DNA of 32,067 nt from CAYFUT01 sp964346395. Lineage in GTDB: Bacteria > Bacillota > Halanaerobiia > Halobacteroidales > Halobacteroidaceae. The position numbers and the translations under genes were made by a program. The DNA is taken from contig CAYFUT010000027.1 of assembly GCA_964346395.1 (NCBI GenBank), positions 1-32,067 on the forward strand. Direction: 5' to 3'. Below the pieces are notes generated by a model. The model worked only from the letters and a program-made list of their open reading frames with translations, did not search any database and was not told the DNA's origin. Shown here piece after piece: positions 6,811 through 14,448 of this stretch (positions within the stretch are counted from its first letter, which is position 1; the number at the start of each line of letters is the position of its first letter).

Positions 6811-7438
6811 TTTTTGCTAACTCCTCAATAAGAGTTTCAATTTTGGTGATTAATAAATCAACAGCTACTTCATTATATCCGCCTTCAGGAATAATAATAT
6901 CAGCATGTTTTTTAGTAGGCTCCACAAACTGCTGATGCATAGGCCTTACCATTTCCAAATACTGATTAATTACCGATTCCATAGTCCGCCCCCGTTCTTC
7001 AATATCCCGTACTAATCTGCGAATAAACCGGACATCATTATCAGTATCTACATAAACTTTAATATCCATCAGATCGCGAAGTTCCTTATTTTCTAGTACT
7101 AAAATCCCCTCAAGAATAATGATTTTCTTGGGGGCTACAGTAGTAGTTTCTTCTGTTCGCGTATGCCGCTTAAAACTATAAACCGGCTTTTCAATCGATT
7201 TCCAGGCTAATAAGTCCTTTAACTGATCAATAAGTAACTTCGTATCAAAAGCAAGGGGATGATCATAATTAGTCTGCTTGCGCTCTTCAAAATCTAGATG
7301 GCTCTGATCTTTATAATAAGAATCTTGCTGAATAACAGCAATATTACCATTTCCCAACTTATCAATGATCTGGTTTTTAACTGTAGTCTTTCCCGATCCT
7401 GTGCCACCGCTAACTCCAATTACTACTGGTTTAGTCAT
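6773..7438 (-). CDS. udk: Uridine kinase
   Basis: This enzyme phosphorylates uridine and cytidine to UMP and CMP with ATP or GTP, in pyrimidine salvage. It has 221 residues, with the P-loop GVSGGTGSGKTT (8-19), the substrate motif DSYYKDQSHL with NYDHPLAFD, YSFKRHTR, and the Walker B-like IILEGILVL, all typical of Udk. The C-terminus is slightly longer than in Bacillus and lies over the next gene's start. ATG 7438 overlaps the trhP stop (ATGACTAA), so translation is coupled. The neighbourhood (trmR, trhP, udk) matches Bacillus yrrM-yrrN-yrrO-udk. Confidence 0.95.
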   Translation of the reverse strand: MTKPVVIGVSGGTGSGKTTVKNQIIDKLGNGNIAVIQQDSYYKDQSHLDFEERKQTNYDHPLAFDTKLLIDQLKDLLAWKSIEKPVYSFKRHTRTEETTTVAPKKIIILEGILVLENKELRDLMDIKVYVDTDNDVRFIRRLVRDIEERGRTMESVINQYLEMVRPMHQQFVEPTKKHADIIIPEGGYNEVAVDLLITKIETLIEELAKNEKNFSNKSAGA

Positions 7439-8666
7439 CAGTATCTTCCTCCCTTTTACGGCGAACTAAGTCCCCCGGCTGAACTTCTTTAGCAACCGGA
7501 ATAGTAATTAATTCTTTCGGATGAGGAGCAGATTCAACTCTTTCGCCTGCTTCATTAATGATATAATCTACAGACTGCTGAAACGAAGTCACCTGCGGTC
7601 CGAAAAATTCCACTATATCCCCCTGAAAAAATTTATTTCGCACTTCAACCACTGCTTCTTGTTGCTGAGAGGAATAATCTTTCACCAACCCCATAAAATC
7701 ATACGTCCGCGAATAACCCGAAGAATCATAATTCTGTTCAGTTGGCCCAGGCTGCCCGAAATAAAATCCTGTTGTATACTGCCGATGGCTAATTTTTTTC
7801 AATTCCGCTAGCCATTCCTCCTTAAACTGATAATTCTGTGGGGCTTCAGCGTATCTATCTAAAGCCCGGCGGTAAATATTAGTCACCGTCGCTACATAAT
7901 GAAGGCTCTTCATCCGCCCTTCAATCTTCAAACTATCTACTCCGGCAGCTACTATTTCCGGAATATGTTTAATCATGCACAAATCTTTAGAATTGAAAAT
8001 ATAAGTTCCTCTATCATCCTCAAAAACAGGATAATACTCACCGGGCCGCTCCTGTTCCATTAAAGTATATTGCCAGCGGCAAGAGTGAGCACAATTTCCA
8101 CGGTTAGAATCGCGGTTAATCATATAATTACTCAATAAACAGCGGCCGGAATAAGAAATGCACATAGCTCCGTGTCCAAACATTTCTAATTCAAGGTCAA
8201 CTTTTTCTCTAATTTCCTTTATCTCTGATAAAGATAACTCCCGGGCCAAAATTATCCGCTCTACACCCTGCTGCTGCCAAAAGTAAGCACTGCGCCAATT
8301 AGTATTATTAGCCTGCGTACTAAGGTGAATTTTAAGTTCAGGAGCTACCTCTTTAACAATTGCCACCACACCTGGATCAGCTGCGATAACTCCATCTATA
8401 TTTAGTTCTGCTAACTGTTTAATATAATCCGGCAGTTCTTCTAAATCTTGATTATGAGGAATAATATTGACTGTCACATATAAATCAACTTTATGTTGAT
8501 GGGCATAGTTTACTCCTTTACTTATCTCCTGTAAAGTAAAATTTTGTGCCTTAGCTCGAAGACCGTAGTTTTGTCCTCCTAAATAAACAGCATCTGCTCC
8601 ATAGCGAACGGCAGTTTTTAACTTTTCCAAATTGCCCGCTGGAGCAAGCAGTTCTGGTATTTCCAT
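7431..8666 (-). CDS. trhP: tRNA 5-hydroxyuridine-34 synthase, peptidase U32 family (TrhP/YrrO)
   Basis: This is a U32-family protein that in Bacillus and E. coli hydroxylates wobble uridine 34 of tRNA to ho5U, using prephenate. It has 411 residues. The N-terminal TIM-barrel-like part begins ELLAPAGNLEKLKTAVRYGADAVYLGG. The U32 signature EMFGHGAMCISYSGRC is followed by GNCAHSCRW, which supply cysteines expected to bind an Fe-S cluster, and by SLKIEGRMKS. The C-terminal small domain ends around VQPGDLVRRKR. SD AAGGAGG precedes ATG 8666. The next gene upstream is trmR, which methylates ho5U to mo5U, so enzyme and successor enzyme are adjacent. Only one U32 gene is present here, where Bacillus has two (yrrN, yrrO). 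Older databases call this a collagenase-like protease. Confidence 0.9.
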   Translation of the reverse strand: MEIPELLAPAGNLEKLKTAVRYGADAVYLGGQNYGLRAKAQNFTLQEISKGVNYAHQHKVDLYVTVNIIPHNQDLEELPDYIKQLAELNIDGVIAADPGVVAIVKEVAPELKIHLSTQANNTNWRSAYFWQQQGVERIILARELSLSEIKEIREKVDLELEMFGHGAMCISYSGRCLLSNYMINRDSNRGNCAHSCRWQYTLMEQERPGEYYPVFEDDRGTYIFNSKDLCMIKHIPEIVAAGVDSLKIEGRMKSLHYVATVTNIYRRALDRYAEAPQNYQFKEEWLAELKKISHRQYTTGFYFGQPGPTEQNYDSSGYSRTYDFMGLVKDYSSQQQEAVVEVRNKFFQGDIVEFFGPQVTSFQQSVDYIINEAGERVESAPHPKELITIPVAKEVQPGDLVRRKREEDTDD

Positions 8667-8710
8667 TATTTATTTTATCCTCCTTACCAGTAATTTCTAA
8701 TTATAAATTA

Positions 8711-9355
8711 TTAACTAGTAGCTGTAAATCTGCTAATTGCCACGCCATCTCCTAAAGGAATAATGCTGGAATCTAAAGAATCATCCTCCATAATTTCTGT
8801 TACGTACTCTCTTAACACCCGCGTCAAAGTACTAAACCGAGGATGATAAAATCTATCATCAGCAATCATTCCTTTAAATAATACATCATCTGCTACAATT
8901 AAACCGCCGTCAGTTATTAAATTTAATCCTGCTTCTAAAAATCTCAGATACTGACCTTTTGCTGCATCAATAAAAATAAAATCAAATTCTGAATTTAAAT
9001 CAGGCATGATTTCTAAAGCATCTCCTACTATCAGGTCAATATTATTATACCCAAACCGGGTAAAGTTATCTCTAGCCACTTTAGCTTCTCTTTCTTTCAA
9101 TTCTAAAGTAACTATTTTCCCGGGAAAATTTTGCGCTAGCCACAGAGTAGAATAACCATAAGCAGTTCCTAACTCTAAAATTTTAGTTGGTTGTTGGATT
9201 TTTACTAATAAATTTAATAGTTGGCCCACTTCTGGTTCAATAATAGGTATATTCTCTTGTTTACTCTGTTGCCGTATTTCTTCTAATTCTTCTTCTAACT
9301 TCGGCTGCTTAGTTCGCAAATAATCTAGTATCCAATCCTGAATAATATTCCCCAT
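8711..9355 (-). CDS. trmR: tRNA 5-hydroxyuridine methyltransferase (TrmR/YrrM)
   Basis: This is a class I SAM-dependent O-methyltransferase of 214 residues. The SAM-binding motif I is ILELGTAYGYST (about 59-70), then VTLELKE, and the metal and catalytic motif FIFIDAAKGQY with ADDVLFKG downstream, as in catechol-O-methyltransferase-like enzymes. Its position directly before the U32 gene and udk, as in Bacillus yrrM, identifies it as TrmR, which forms 5-methoxyuridine at the tRNA wobble position. ATG 9355 has AAGGAGG 6 bases upstream. It begins 14 bases after mltG ends. Confidence 0.9.
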   Translation of the reverse strand: MGNIIQDWILDYLRTKQPKLEEELEEIRQQSKQENIPIIEPEVGQLLNLLVKIQQPTKILELGTAYGYSTLWLAQNFPGKIVTLELKEREAKVARDNFTRFGYNNIDLIVGDALEIMPDLNSEFDFIFIDAAKGQYLRFLEAGLNLITDGGLIVADDVLFKGMIADDRFYHPRFSTLTRVLREYVTEIMEDDSLDSSIIPLGDGVAISRFTATS

Positions 9356-9369
9356 TGCTAGCCTCCTTA

Positions 9370-10386
9370 TTACTCCTTGTTTAACTGTTTTTGCACCTTA
9401 AGATGCTGTTGATAAGTTTTAGTAAACTTATGTCTGCCATTACCGATAGCTACATAATATAAATAATCAGTTTCTGCAGGATTTAACGCCGCCTTAATAG
9501 CTTCTAAACCCGGATTATTAATCGGACCAGGCGGAAGTCCGTAATAATGATAAGTATTATACAGGGAGCCTACCTCTAAATCACTATAAAAAAGACGAGC
9601 TTTTCGTTCGGGTAAAACATACTGAATAGTAGCATCTAGTTGAAGTTTCATCTTCCGCTGTAATCGATTATAAATCACACTAGAAATTAAAGTTAGTTCC
9701 TCTGTTACTTTTGCTTCTGCTTCAATTAGGGAAGCAATAATAATTATCTGATATAAACTATATTCACTTCTTTTTATTGTATCCCGTAAAGGATTGATTT
9801 GACGTTTAAACTCTGCCAGCATTTTATTAATTATCTCTTCTTCCGAACTGCCATAAGAGAAACGATAAGTCTCCGGAAATAAAAAACCTTCCAAGTTATA
9901 CTTAGTTTGTTCTCTATTATCCAAAAAATTCAGTTTTTCCTTTTTTGCCAGCTGTAAAAACTTCTCTTTATTTATTTGATAGCCTTTATTATTTATTTTC
10001 ACAGCTATTTCTTCTACCGTAGCTCCTTCCGGAATCGTAAACTGATAAGTGGCTGTTTCTCCAGCTGCCAATTTTTTTACTATATCTACAATTGGTACTC
10101 CTGAATTTAACCTATAATAACCAGCCTGAATATTATCTTCCCATCCCTTTAACTTAACATAGGTCTTAAAAATAAATGGATTATTAATTAAATTTTGCTG
10201 ATAAAGCTTCTGACTGATAAGTACTAACGAACTCCCCGAATCAATTTTTATGATTTTTTCTACTTGTTGCTGTCCATCAACCGGTATATATAACTTATAT
10301 CCGTAATAAATAATCCCCAAAACAATTCCTACTACCATAAATAAAACAATAACTTTAAACTGTAGGGAGTCAGCCAAGGAGTTCAT
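9370..10386 (-). CDS. mltG: Endolytic murein transglycosylase MltG
   Basis: This is a membrane-anchored lytic transglycosylase that cuts nascent peptidoglycan glycan strands. One transmembrane segment (about residues 14-34) is followed by an extracellular LysM-like region and the YceG/MltG catalytic domain. The catalytic Glu is E226 in IIIASLIEAEAK (numbering from the upstream TTG), and the C-terminal signature YGLPPGPINNPGLEAIKAAL with NGRHKF is clear. The frame opens with TTG 10398, but that codon abuts the SD AAAGGA, so ATG 10386 is preferred, with a long spacing. The gene has its own promoter (10421-10449) just after a strong terminator, and heads the unit mltG-trmR-trhP-udk-DUF4911-sigK. 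Confidence 0.93.
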   Translation of the reverse strand: MNSLADSLQFKVIVLFMVVGIVLGIIYYGYKLYIPVDGQQQVEKIIKIDSGSSLVLISQKLYQQNLINNPFIFKTYVKLKGWEDNIQAGYYRLNSGVPIVDIVKKLAAGETATYQFTIPEGATVEEIAVKINNKGYQINKEKFLQLAKKEKLNFLDNREQTKYNLEGFLFPETYRFSYGSSEEEIINKMLAEFKRQINPLRDTIKRSEYSLYQIIIIASLIEAEAKVTEELTLISSVIYNRLQRKMKLQLDATIQYVLPERKARLFYSDLEVGSLYNTYHYYGLPPGPINNPGLEAIKAALNPAETDYLYYVAIGNGRHKFTKTYQQHLKVQKQLNKE

Positions 10387-10420
10387 TATATTAATCAATT
10401 CCTTTCTAATTTCCCTCTCT

Positions 10421-10449
10421 ATTATAAGATAGATTTATTTATATAGCAA
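10421..10449 (-). promoter_or_regulatory. Sigma-A promoter of mltG
   Basis: TTGCTA (10449-10444) and a perfect TATAAT (10426-10421) are 17 bases apart on the minus strand. The expected start near 10414 gives a leader of about 28 bases containing the SD. Confidence 0.75.
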
Positions 10450-10464
10450 GTCAAATTTCTCTAT

Positions 10465-10498
10465 AAAAAACACCTTGAATCAGATCTGATTCAAGGTG
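10465..10498 (-). terminator. Terminator ending the alaS-ruvX transcription unit
   Basis: Bases 10471-10498 are a 28-bp perfect palindrome with half-site CACCTTGAATCAGA. On the minus strand it is followed by TTTTTT (10470-10465). It lies 15 bases after the DUF4258-like stop and just before the mltG promoter. Confidence 0.88.
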
Positions 10499-10512
10499 AT
10501 AAAGACACTCCT

Positions 10513-10812
10513 TTAAGCAATCTCCTCCATCTGAGTTCCATCTTTTATATGTATATTAGCCTTATTAATCACCGTAATCACCACTGCTTTAAAATCCCGC
10601 ACTTCAATAATTACAGCCAAATTGTGTTCTTGGTCAATAATAGCCACTTCTTCCCCACTATCATTATAATCGAGTAATTTTTGCTCTAAACTTAAAATAA
10701 TAGCCGTTACTACTTCTCTATCTATATTTCGTTCTTTCATTCTATCTAAAGCATGAGTAGTACTTTCGACTCTAAAACAGCTTTCCTCTAAAGAACATTC
10801 AGCTAATAACAT
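10513..10812 (-). CDS. DUF4258-like small protein
   Basis: This 99-residue protein has the segment THALDRMKERNIDREVVTAI followed by alternating beta strands (EVAIID, NLAVIIEVRD, AVVITVI) and a short tail. The HA-x-x-RMKERNI start of a helix then a beta sheet is the pattern of DUF4258 and of distantly related RelE/BrnT-fold proteins. No antitoxin-like partner adjoins it, so toxin activity should not be assumed. ATG 10812 follows GAGGGGGG. It is the last gene before the palindromic terminator, downstream of the DUF1292 gene with a 107-base gap in which I found only a weak -10-like TATAAT. Confidence 0.6.
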   Translation of the reverse strand: MLLAECSLEESCFRVESTTHALDRMKERNIDREVVTAIILSLEQKLLDYNDSGEEVAIIDQEHNLAVIIEVRDFKAVVITVINKANIHIKDGTQMEEIA

Positions 10813-10919
10813 ATCAAGCCCCCCTCTTTTCTATTTCTTCATTAACAGTATTACCTAAATTAATAAATTATATACCTCAGCCAAAGTAAAAAAGGAGGGC
10901 TTATTTGTACTTAAATATT

Positions 10920-11204
10920 TTACTCTTCCTGCACTTCCTTTAAAGCTGCCTGTAATTTAACTAATTCATCTTCATCAATTACTGGTCTATAAACTTTAGA
11001 ACCAGCCTCATCTTCATCTACTTTAAGAGCATAACCTTCTCCCATTTCTTCCTCCTCTTCATCCAACAAAATCAAATAATCCTGACCCTCTACTTCCAAA
11101 ATAGTAACTACCTCAAATTTCTTAGTTTCTCCATCATATTCTTCTAAAATTACTGTCCCGTCTTCTTCATCAATTACTTTAATAGTTCCTTCCTTATTTA
11201 CCAC
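10920..11204 (-). CDS. DUF1292 family acidic protein (YrzB-like)
   Basis: This is a very acidic protein of 94 residues, with segments EDGTVILEEYDGET, ILEVEGQDYLILLDEEEE and a C-terminal RPVIDEDELVKLQAAL, which match the DUF1292 (YrzB) pattern. Its function is unknown. Its position directly after ruvX is conserved in Bacillus, where yrzB lies between yrrK (ruvX) and yrrL (mltG). The frame can be opened at GTG 11213, but that codon is part of the SD AGAGGTGA, so GTG 11204 is the likely start. Confidence 0.85.
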   Translation of the reverse strand: MVNKEGTIKVIDEEDGTVILEEYDGETKKFEVVTILEVEGQDYLILLDEEEEEMGEGYALKVDEDEAGSKVYRPVIDEDELVKLQAALKEVQEE

Positions 11205-11238
11205 TTTTCTCACCTCTTTACATCTTAATTATTATTTT

Positions 11239-11649
11239 TTAATTCTGATTATCAAGAAAACTCTGTAAAATTGTTACTGCTGCCATCTTATCAATTACTT
11301 CTTTTCGCCGAGCCCGACTCAAATCAGCCGCCAATAACTTTCTTTCTGCTTCCGCAGTAGATAACCGTTCATCCCAAGTAACAACTGGAACTTGAAATTC
11401 ATTCTGCATCTGATCTACAAGCTCTAATATTTTTTCTGCCCGCTGCCCTACACTCCCATCCATATTTTTCGGCAGCCCCACTACTATCTTTTCTACCTCA
11501 TATTGACTAATTAGCGATTTTATTTCCAGAAACAATTCTTGCTTAGAAGAAGTAGTAAGCACTGTTTTCCCCTGCGCTGTCCACCCTAAAGGATCACTAA
11601 CTGCCACCCCTGTTTTCTTATCTCCTATATCCAAGCCCATAATCCTCAT
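11239..11649 (-). CDS. ruvX: RuvX/YqgF family: putative pre-16S rRNA nuclease or Holliday junction resolvase-like
   Basis: This is an RNase H-fold protein of 136 residues, typical length. Motifs: GLDIGDKKTGVAVSDPLG with catalytic Asp7, VVGLPKNMDGSVGQRA, TWDERLSTAEAERKLL with the acidic pair, and KMAAVTILQSFLD with the C-terminal residues. Family members have been linked to 16S rRNA 5' maturation and to recombination. SD AAGGAGTGA precedes ATG 11649, and the gene starts 9 bases after the baseplate-J-like gene. In Bacillus ruvX directly follows ireB (yrzL); here three extra genes intervene. Confidence 0.95.
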   Translation of the reverse strand: MRIMGLDIGDKKTGVAVSDPLGWTAQGKTVLTTSSKQELFLEIKSLISQYEVEKIVVGLPKNMDGSVGQRAEKILELVDQMQNEFQVPVVTWDERLSTAEAERKLLAADLSRARRKEVIDKMAAVTILQSFLDNQN

Positions 11650-11657
11650 TAATTATT

Positions 11658-13151
11658 TCACTCCTTAGACCCCGCTTCTTTAACTTCTAAATTTAACCCG
11701 AACTCAAAGTCAGGTAAATTAACTTGATTAGCTGGCTTTATCGTATAAGTTTCTATCATTGGGAGTTTATCTAACAGCTCTTTAGCAATTGTTACCTCTT
11801 TTCCGATTATCTGCTTAATAATCTGCTGTTTGTTTACCTCACCTATCACCTGGCCGCTAGTTTTTACTTTAAAAGTTACCTGATTAGAAGCTACAGTACC
11901 AATTTCAATTCCAGTGATAGTAACTTCTGAATCCTGTAATTTAAACTGAGAATCAAGCTCCTCTTTATATAACTTAAAGACTAAATCTTTTAGTCCTTCT
12001 TTTTGTAAACCAAAACCAACTGCTTTTATCTTTCCTTCAATTATGGCCTGATCAGCAGAAGTTCCGGGTTCCATCTCAGAAATAAACTCCTGTTCTTTTA
12101 TTTTAATATTTTGTTCGAAAAAAACTTTATTATCTGCAAATTTGTTACTTAATTTTTCTCGGGCCAACTTCTTTAACTTTTCCTTAGCAGCCTTCCGTCC
12201 TCGAGCTATATCTTCTTTAGTTACTATCTTGACCACTTTATCCTGTCCGCCAGTAAGCGGACTTAAATTAACTAGCTCCACCGGATAAGTTTCTGCTGCC
12301 CATTCTGTGATTTTTCCTTCAGCTATGTTCCCTTGACTACCTTTTTGTACAGCTTCTATTTTAGTAGTAGCTCTTCCTGCTTCACTGCTTACCACTTTAT
12401 CCATTAATTTATCAACTTTAGCACCCGGAACCGTAACTTTATGTAAGGTCTCAAATCTAATCCCTTTGCTTGCTGCAACTTTTGTTCCCGCTGGAATAAC
12501 AACTTCCTGCTGCCTCCTATTAATAAAAGTAAGTTCTCCAGTGCTGCGGCTAATCCCCTGCTTTTTCTCTCCCGTCACTGAAGCTTCAATTTCCTGTTCT
12601 ATTTCCACCTGTTTTTTTATTAAAGGTAATCGCTTCTGCTTCCAGTTAACTTTTTCAACTCCTGTTTTTCCTTTAACTTGGCTAACTACCGTTTTATTCT
12701 TAGTTATAGGAGCGATCTGAATGGTAACTGGCGGAAACCAAAAATAAAACCAAACTCCCCCTAAAACTAAAATTAAAACTAAAATAAAGACTGTCTTTCC
12801 TATAACTCCGGTTCCACTCTTACCCTGTAAAGAAGGACTAAAATTTTGTTTTTTCACTTCCGTAGTCTCCTGCTTATCTAGTTGCGCTTCAAACTGTTCT
12901 AAGCTGGAATATACTTTAAAACCGCTATCTGCCAATAAATTTTTTATCTTTTCTATCTCAGTAATAAAAATTAATTCTTTCTCAGCCTGCTGGGCATACT
13001 TCTTTATTAATTCAATATTAACTTGGCCGGTAAATATAAATGATTGCTGGTGGATTATAATAACTAATTTTTCTGCTGGTTCCCCCTCAATCTTTTTCAA
13101 TAAAGAATTTAGAGAAATATCAGGGTCAATATAAAGCTCACTATACTCCAT
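11658..13151 (-). CDS. Single-span membrane protein with baseplate-J-like external domain
   Basis: This protein has 497 residues and no known function. Residues 1-95 form an alpha/beta domain (LVIIIHQQSFIFTGQVNIELI, ELIFITEIEKIKNLLADSG, VYSSLEQF) of a kind found at the N-terminus of bacterial baseplate-J-like envelope proteins. A single transmembrane helix follows (about 117-140). The long outer region contains GELTFINRRQQEVVIPAGTK, GIRFETLHKVTVPGA and a GSQGNIAEGKI stretch, the pattern of the Baseplate_J family. The C-terminal third is Lys-rich, with further beta-rich segments. There is no phage gene nearby, so this is a cellular protein, not a tail gene. The first GTG (13160) lies in the purine-rich SD, and ATG 13151 is preferred. 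It follows the FtsA-like gene by 19 bases, and the topology fits a partner of that ATPase. Confidence 0.75.
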   Translation of the reverse strand: MEYSELYIDPDISLNSLLKKIEGEPAEKLVIIIHQQSFIFTGQVNIELIKKYAQQAEKELIFITEIEKIKNLLADSGFKVYSSLEQFEAQLDKQETTEVKKQNFSPSLQGKSGTGVIGKTVFILVLILVLGGVWFYFWFPPVTIQIAPITKNKTVVSQVKGKTGVEKVNWKQKRLPLIKKQVEIEQEIEASVTGEKKQGISRSTGELTFINRRQQEVVIPAGTKVAASKGIRFETLHKVTVPGAKVDKLMDKVVSSEAGRATTKIEAVQKGSQGNIAEGKITEWAAETYPVELVNLSPLTGGQDKVVKIVTKEDIARGRKAAKEKLKKLAREKLSNKFADNKVFFEQNIKIKEQEFISEMEPGTSADQAIIEGKIKAVGFGLQKEGLKDLVFKLYKEELDSQFKLQDSEVTITGIEIGTVASNQVTFKVKTSGQVIGEVNKQQIIKQIIGKEVTIAKELLDKLPMIETYTIKPANQVNLPDFEFGLNLEVKEAGSKE

Positions 13152-13170
13152 TAACCTCACCTACCTCTCT

Positions 13171-14430
13171 TTAACCTAAATTAGCTACTAATCTTTTCCA
13201 CAATCCTCTCCGCTTTATCTCCTGAACCATTGTGGACTGTAAAGCTAAACTTCTGGGGGTTACATCTTGGGGACCTTTTAGCTGGTCTACAGTATCTTGA
13301 ATTCCCTCTATCTTGTCCCCCGTCAATAACTTTACCTCCGGCTGCTTAAAAAAAGGCAGCTCTTCATACAGCTCCCACTGTCTCATTCCTGCAAATAGCC
13401 CCTTTAAAGCACTACCTCCTCCACATAAATATACCTTCTGCGGTAATGCCTCCCCTTGCGCCAACTTATTTAAGGCAACTTCAATCCCTTCATATAATAA
13501 ATTCAAATCACTTCTTATTACTTGCCCTACCTTATCTGCTCCCTGACTTAGTTTATCAGCTGAATACTTTAATTTCAACTTCTCAGCCTGCGCAAATGAT
13601 AAATTAAACTCACGGGCAAGACTTCTAGTAAAAGCTCGTCCAGCTAAGCTAAACATTTTTGTACCTTCAATTCCGCCGTTTCTAATCAACGCAATATCCG
13701 TAGTTCCGCCGCCAATATCTATCACTATCGCTCCAAACTCATAAGCTTCTTCGCTCATGATACTTTTAGCAACTGCAAAGGGTTCAGCAATAATTCCCAC
13801 TAGCTCATAACCCAATCTTTCCGCTATAGTCTCTAAAGCTCCTACATGAACTAAGGGGGCAAATGTACTAAAAACAGAAACTTCTAAATTCTTCCCTTGA
13901 AACTCTTCCGGATTAGTAATCCGATAGCCATCAATCTTCATATCTACTACCGAAGAATTAATGAGTCGTACTTTTAAATCATCTAAGCCCATATCAGTTA
14001 ACAGCTTTCCTTCCGCTTCTTCCATTGCCTGCTGCTGTGCTTTATAAACTAAACTATTAATTTCAGATTGCGTTAAAGGACGTTTAGCCCAGAATCGTTT
14101 ATCAGAAATATTAGTTACTACTCCTTTGACAAATTCGCCAGCTATCCCCATTACTATCTCTTCCGGCTCCACTTCTGTTCTTTCCAGTGCTTGATTAATT
14201 GCTTCATGACACTTCTTAATTACTTCCTCAATATCAGAAATAGCTCCCCCTTCCATATTCATAGTCTCCTGCTTTACCCGCCCATAACCAATTATTTCAC
14301 AAATATACTGCTTATCAAATTTAACCACCATTGCTTTTACATATTCAGTTCCAATATCTAAGGCTAACCGGTAGTAATAATTTGTTTGCTGACTATTATT
14401 AAATAAATTTTTAACTACCGAAAAAATCAT
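13171..14430 (-). CDS. FtsA/PilM-like actin-fold ATPase with C-terminal amphipathic helix
   Basis: This is an actin-superfamily ATPase of 419 residues. The phosphate-1 loop is LALDIGTEYVKA (about 22-33), the FtsA-type extra subdomain is around GEFVKGVVTNISDKRF, phosphate-2 is GAIVIDIGGGTTDIALI (about 233-249), and the adenosine motif is VYLCGGGSALKGL. The C-terminus MVQEIKRRGLWKRLVANLG has the look of the FtsA membrane-targeting amphipathic helix. There is no ftsZ next to it, and it lies between an AlkP-like membrane protein and the baseplate-J-like protein, so it is more likely an FtsA paralogue serving another envelope complex than the divisome FtsA. A GTG at 14436 is inside the SD AAGGAGGTGG; ATG 14430 is chosen. 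PilM-like function is an alternative. Confidence 0.8.
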   Translation of the reverse strand: MIFSVVKNLFNNSQQTNYYYRLALDIGTEYVKAMVVKFDKQYICEIIGYGRVKQETMNMEGGAISDIEEVIKKCHEAINQALERTEVEPEEIVMGIAGEFVKGVVTNISDKRFWAKRPLTQSEINSLVYKAQQQAMEEAEGKLLTDMGLDDLKVRLINSSVVDMKIDGYRITNPEEFQGKNLEVSVFSTFAPLVHVGALETIAERLGYELVGIIAEPFAVAKSIMSEEAYEFGAIVIDIGGGTTDIALIRNGGIEGTKMFSLAGRAFTRSLAREFNLSFAQAEKLKLKYSADKLSQGADKVGQVIRSDLNLLYEGIEVALNKLAQGEALPQKVYLCGGGSALKGLFAGMRQWELYEELPFFKQPEVKLLTGDKIEGIQDTVDQLKGPQDVTPRSLALQSTMVQEIKRRGLWKRLVANLG

Positions 14431-14448
14431 CTCCACCTCCTTCCTAGA

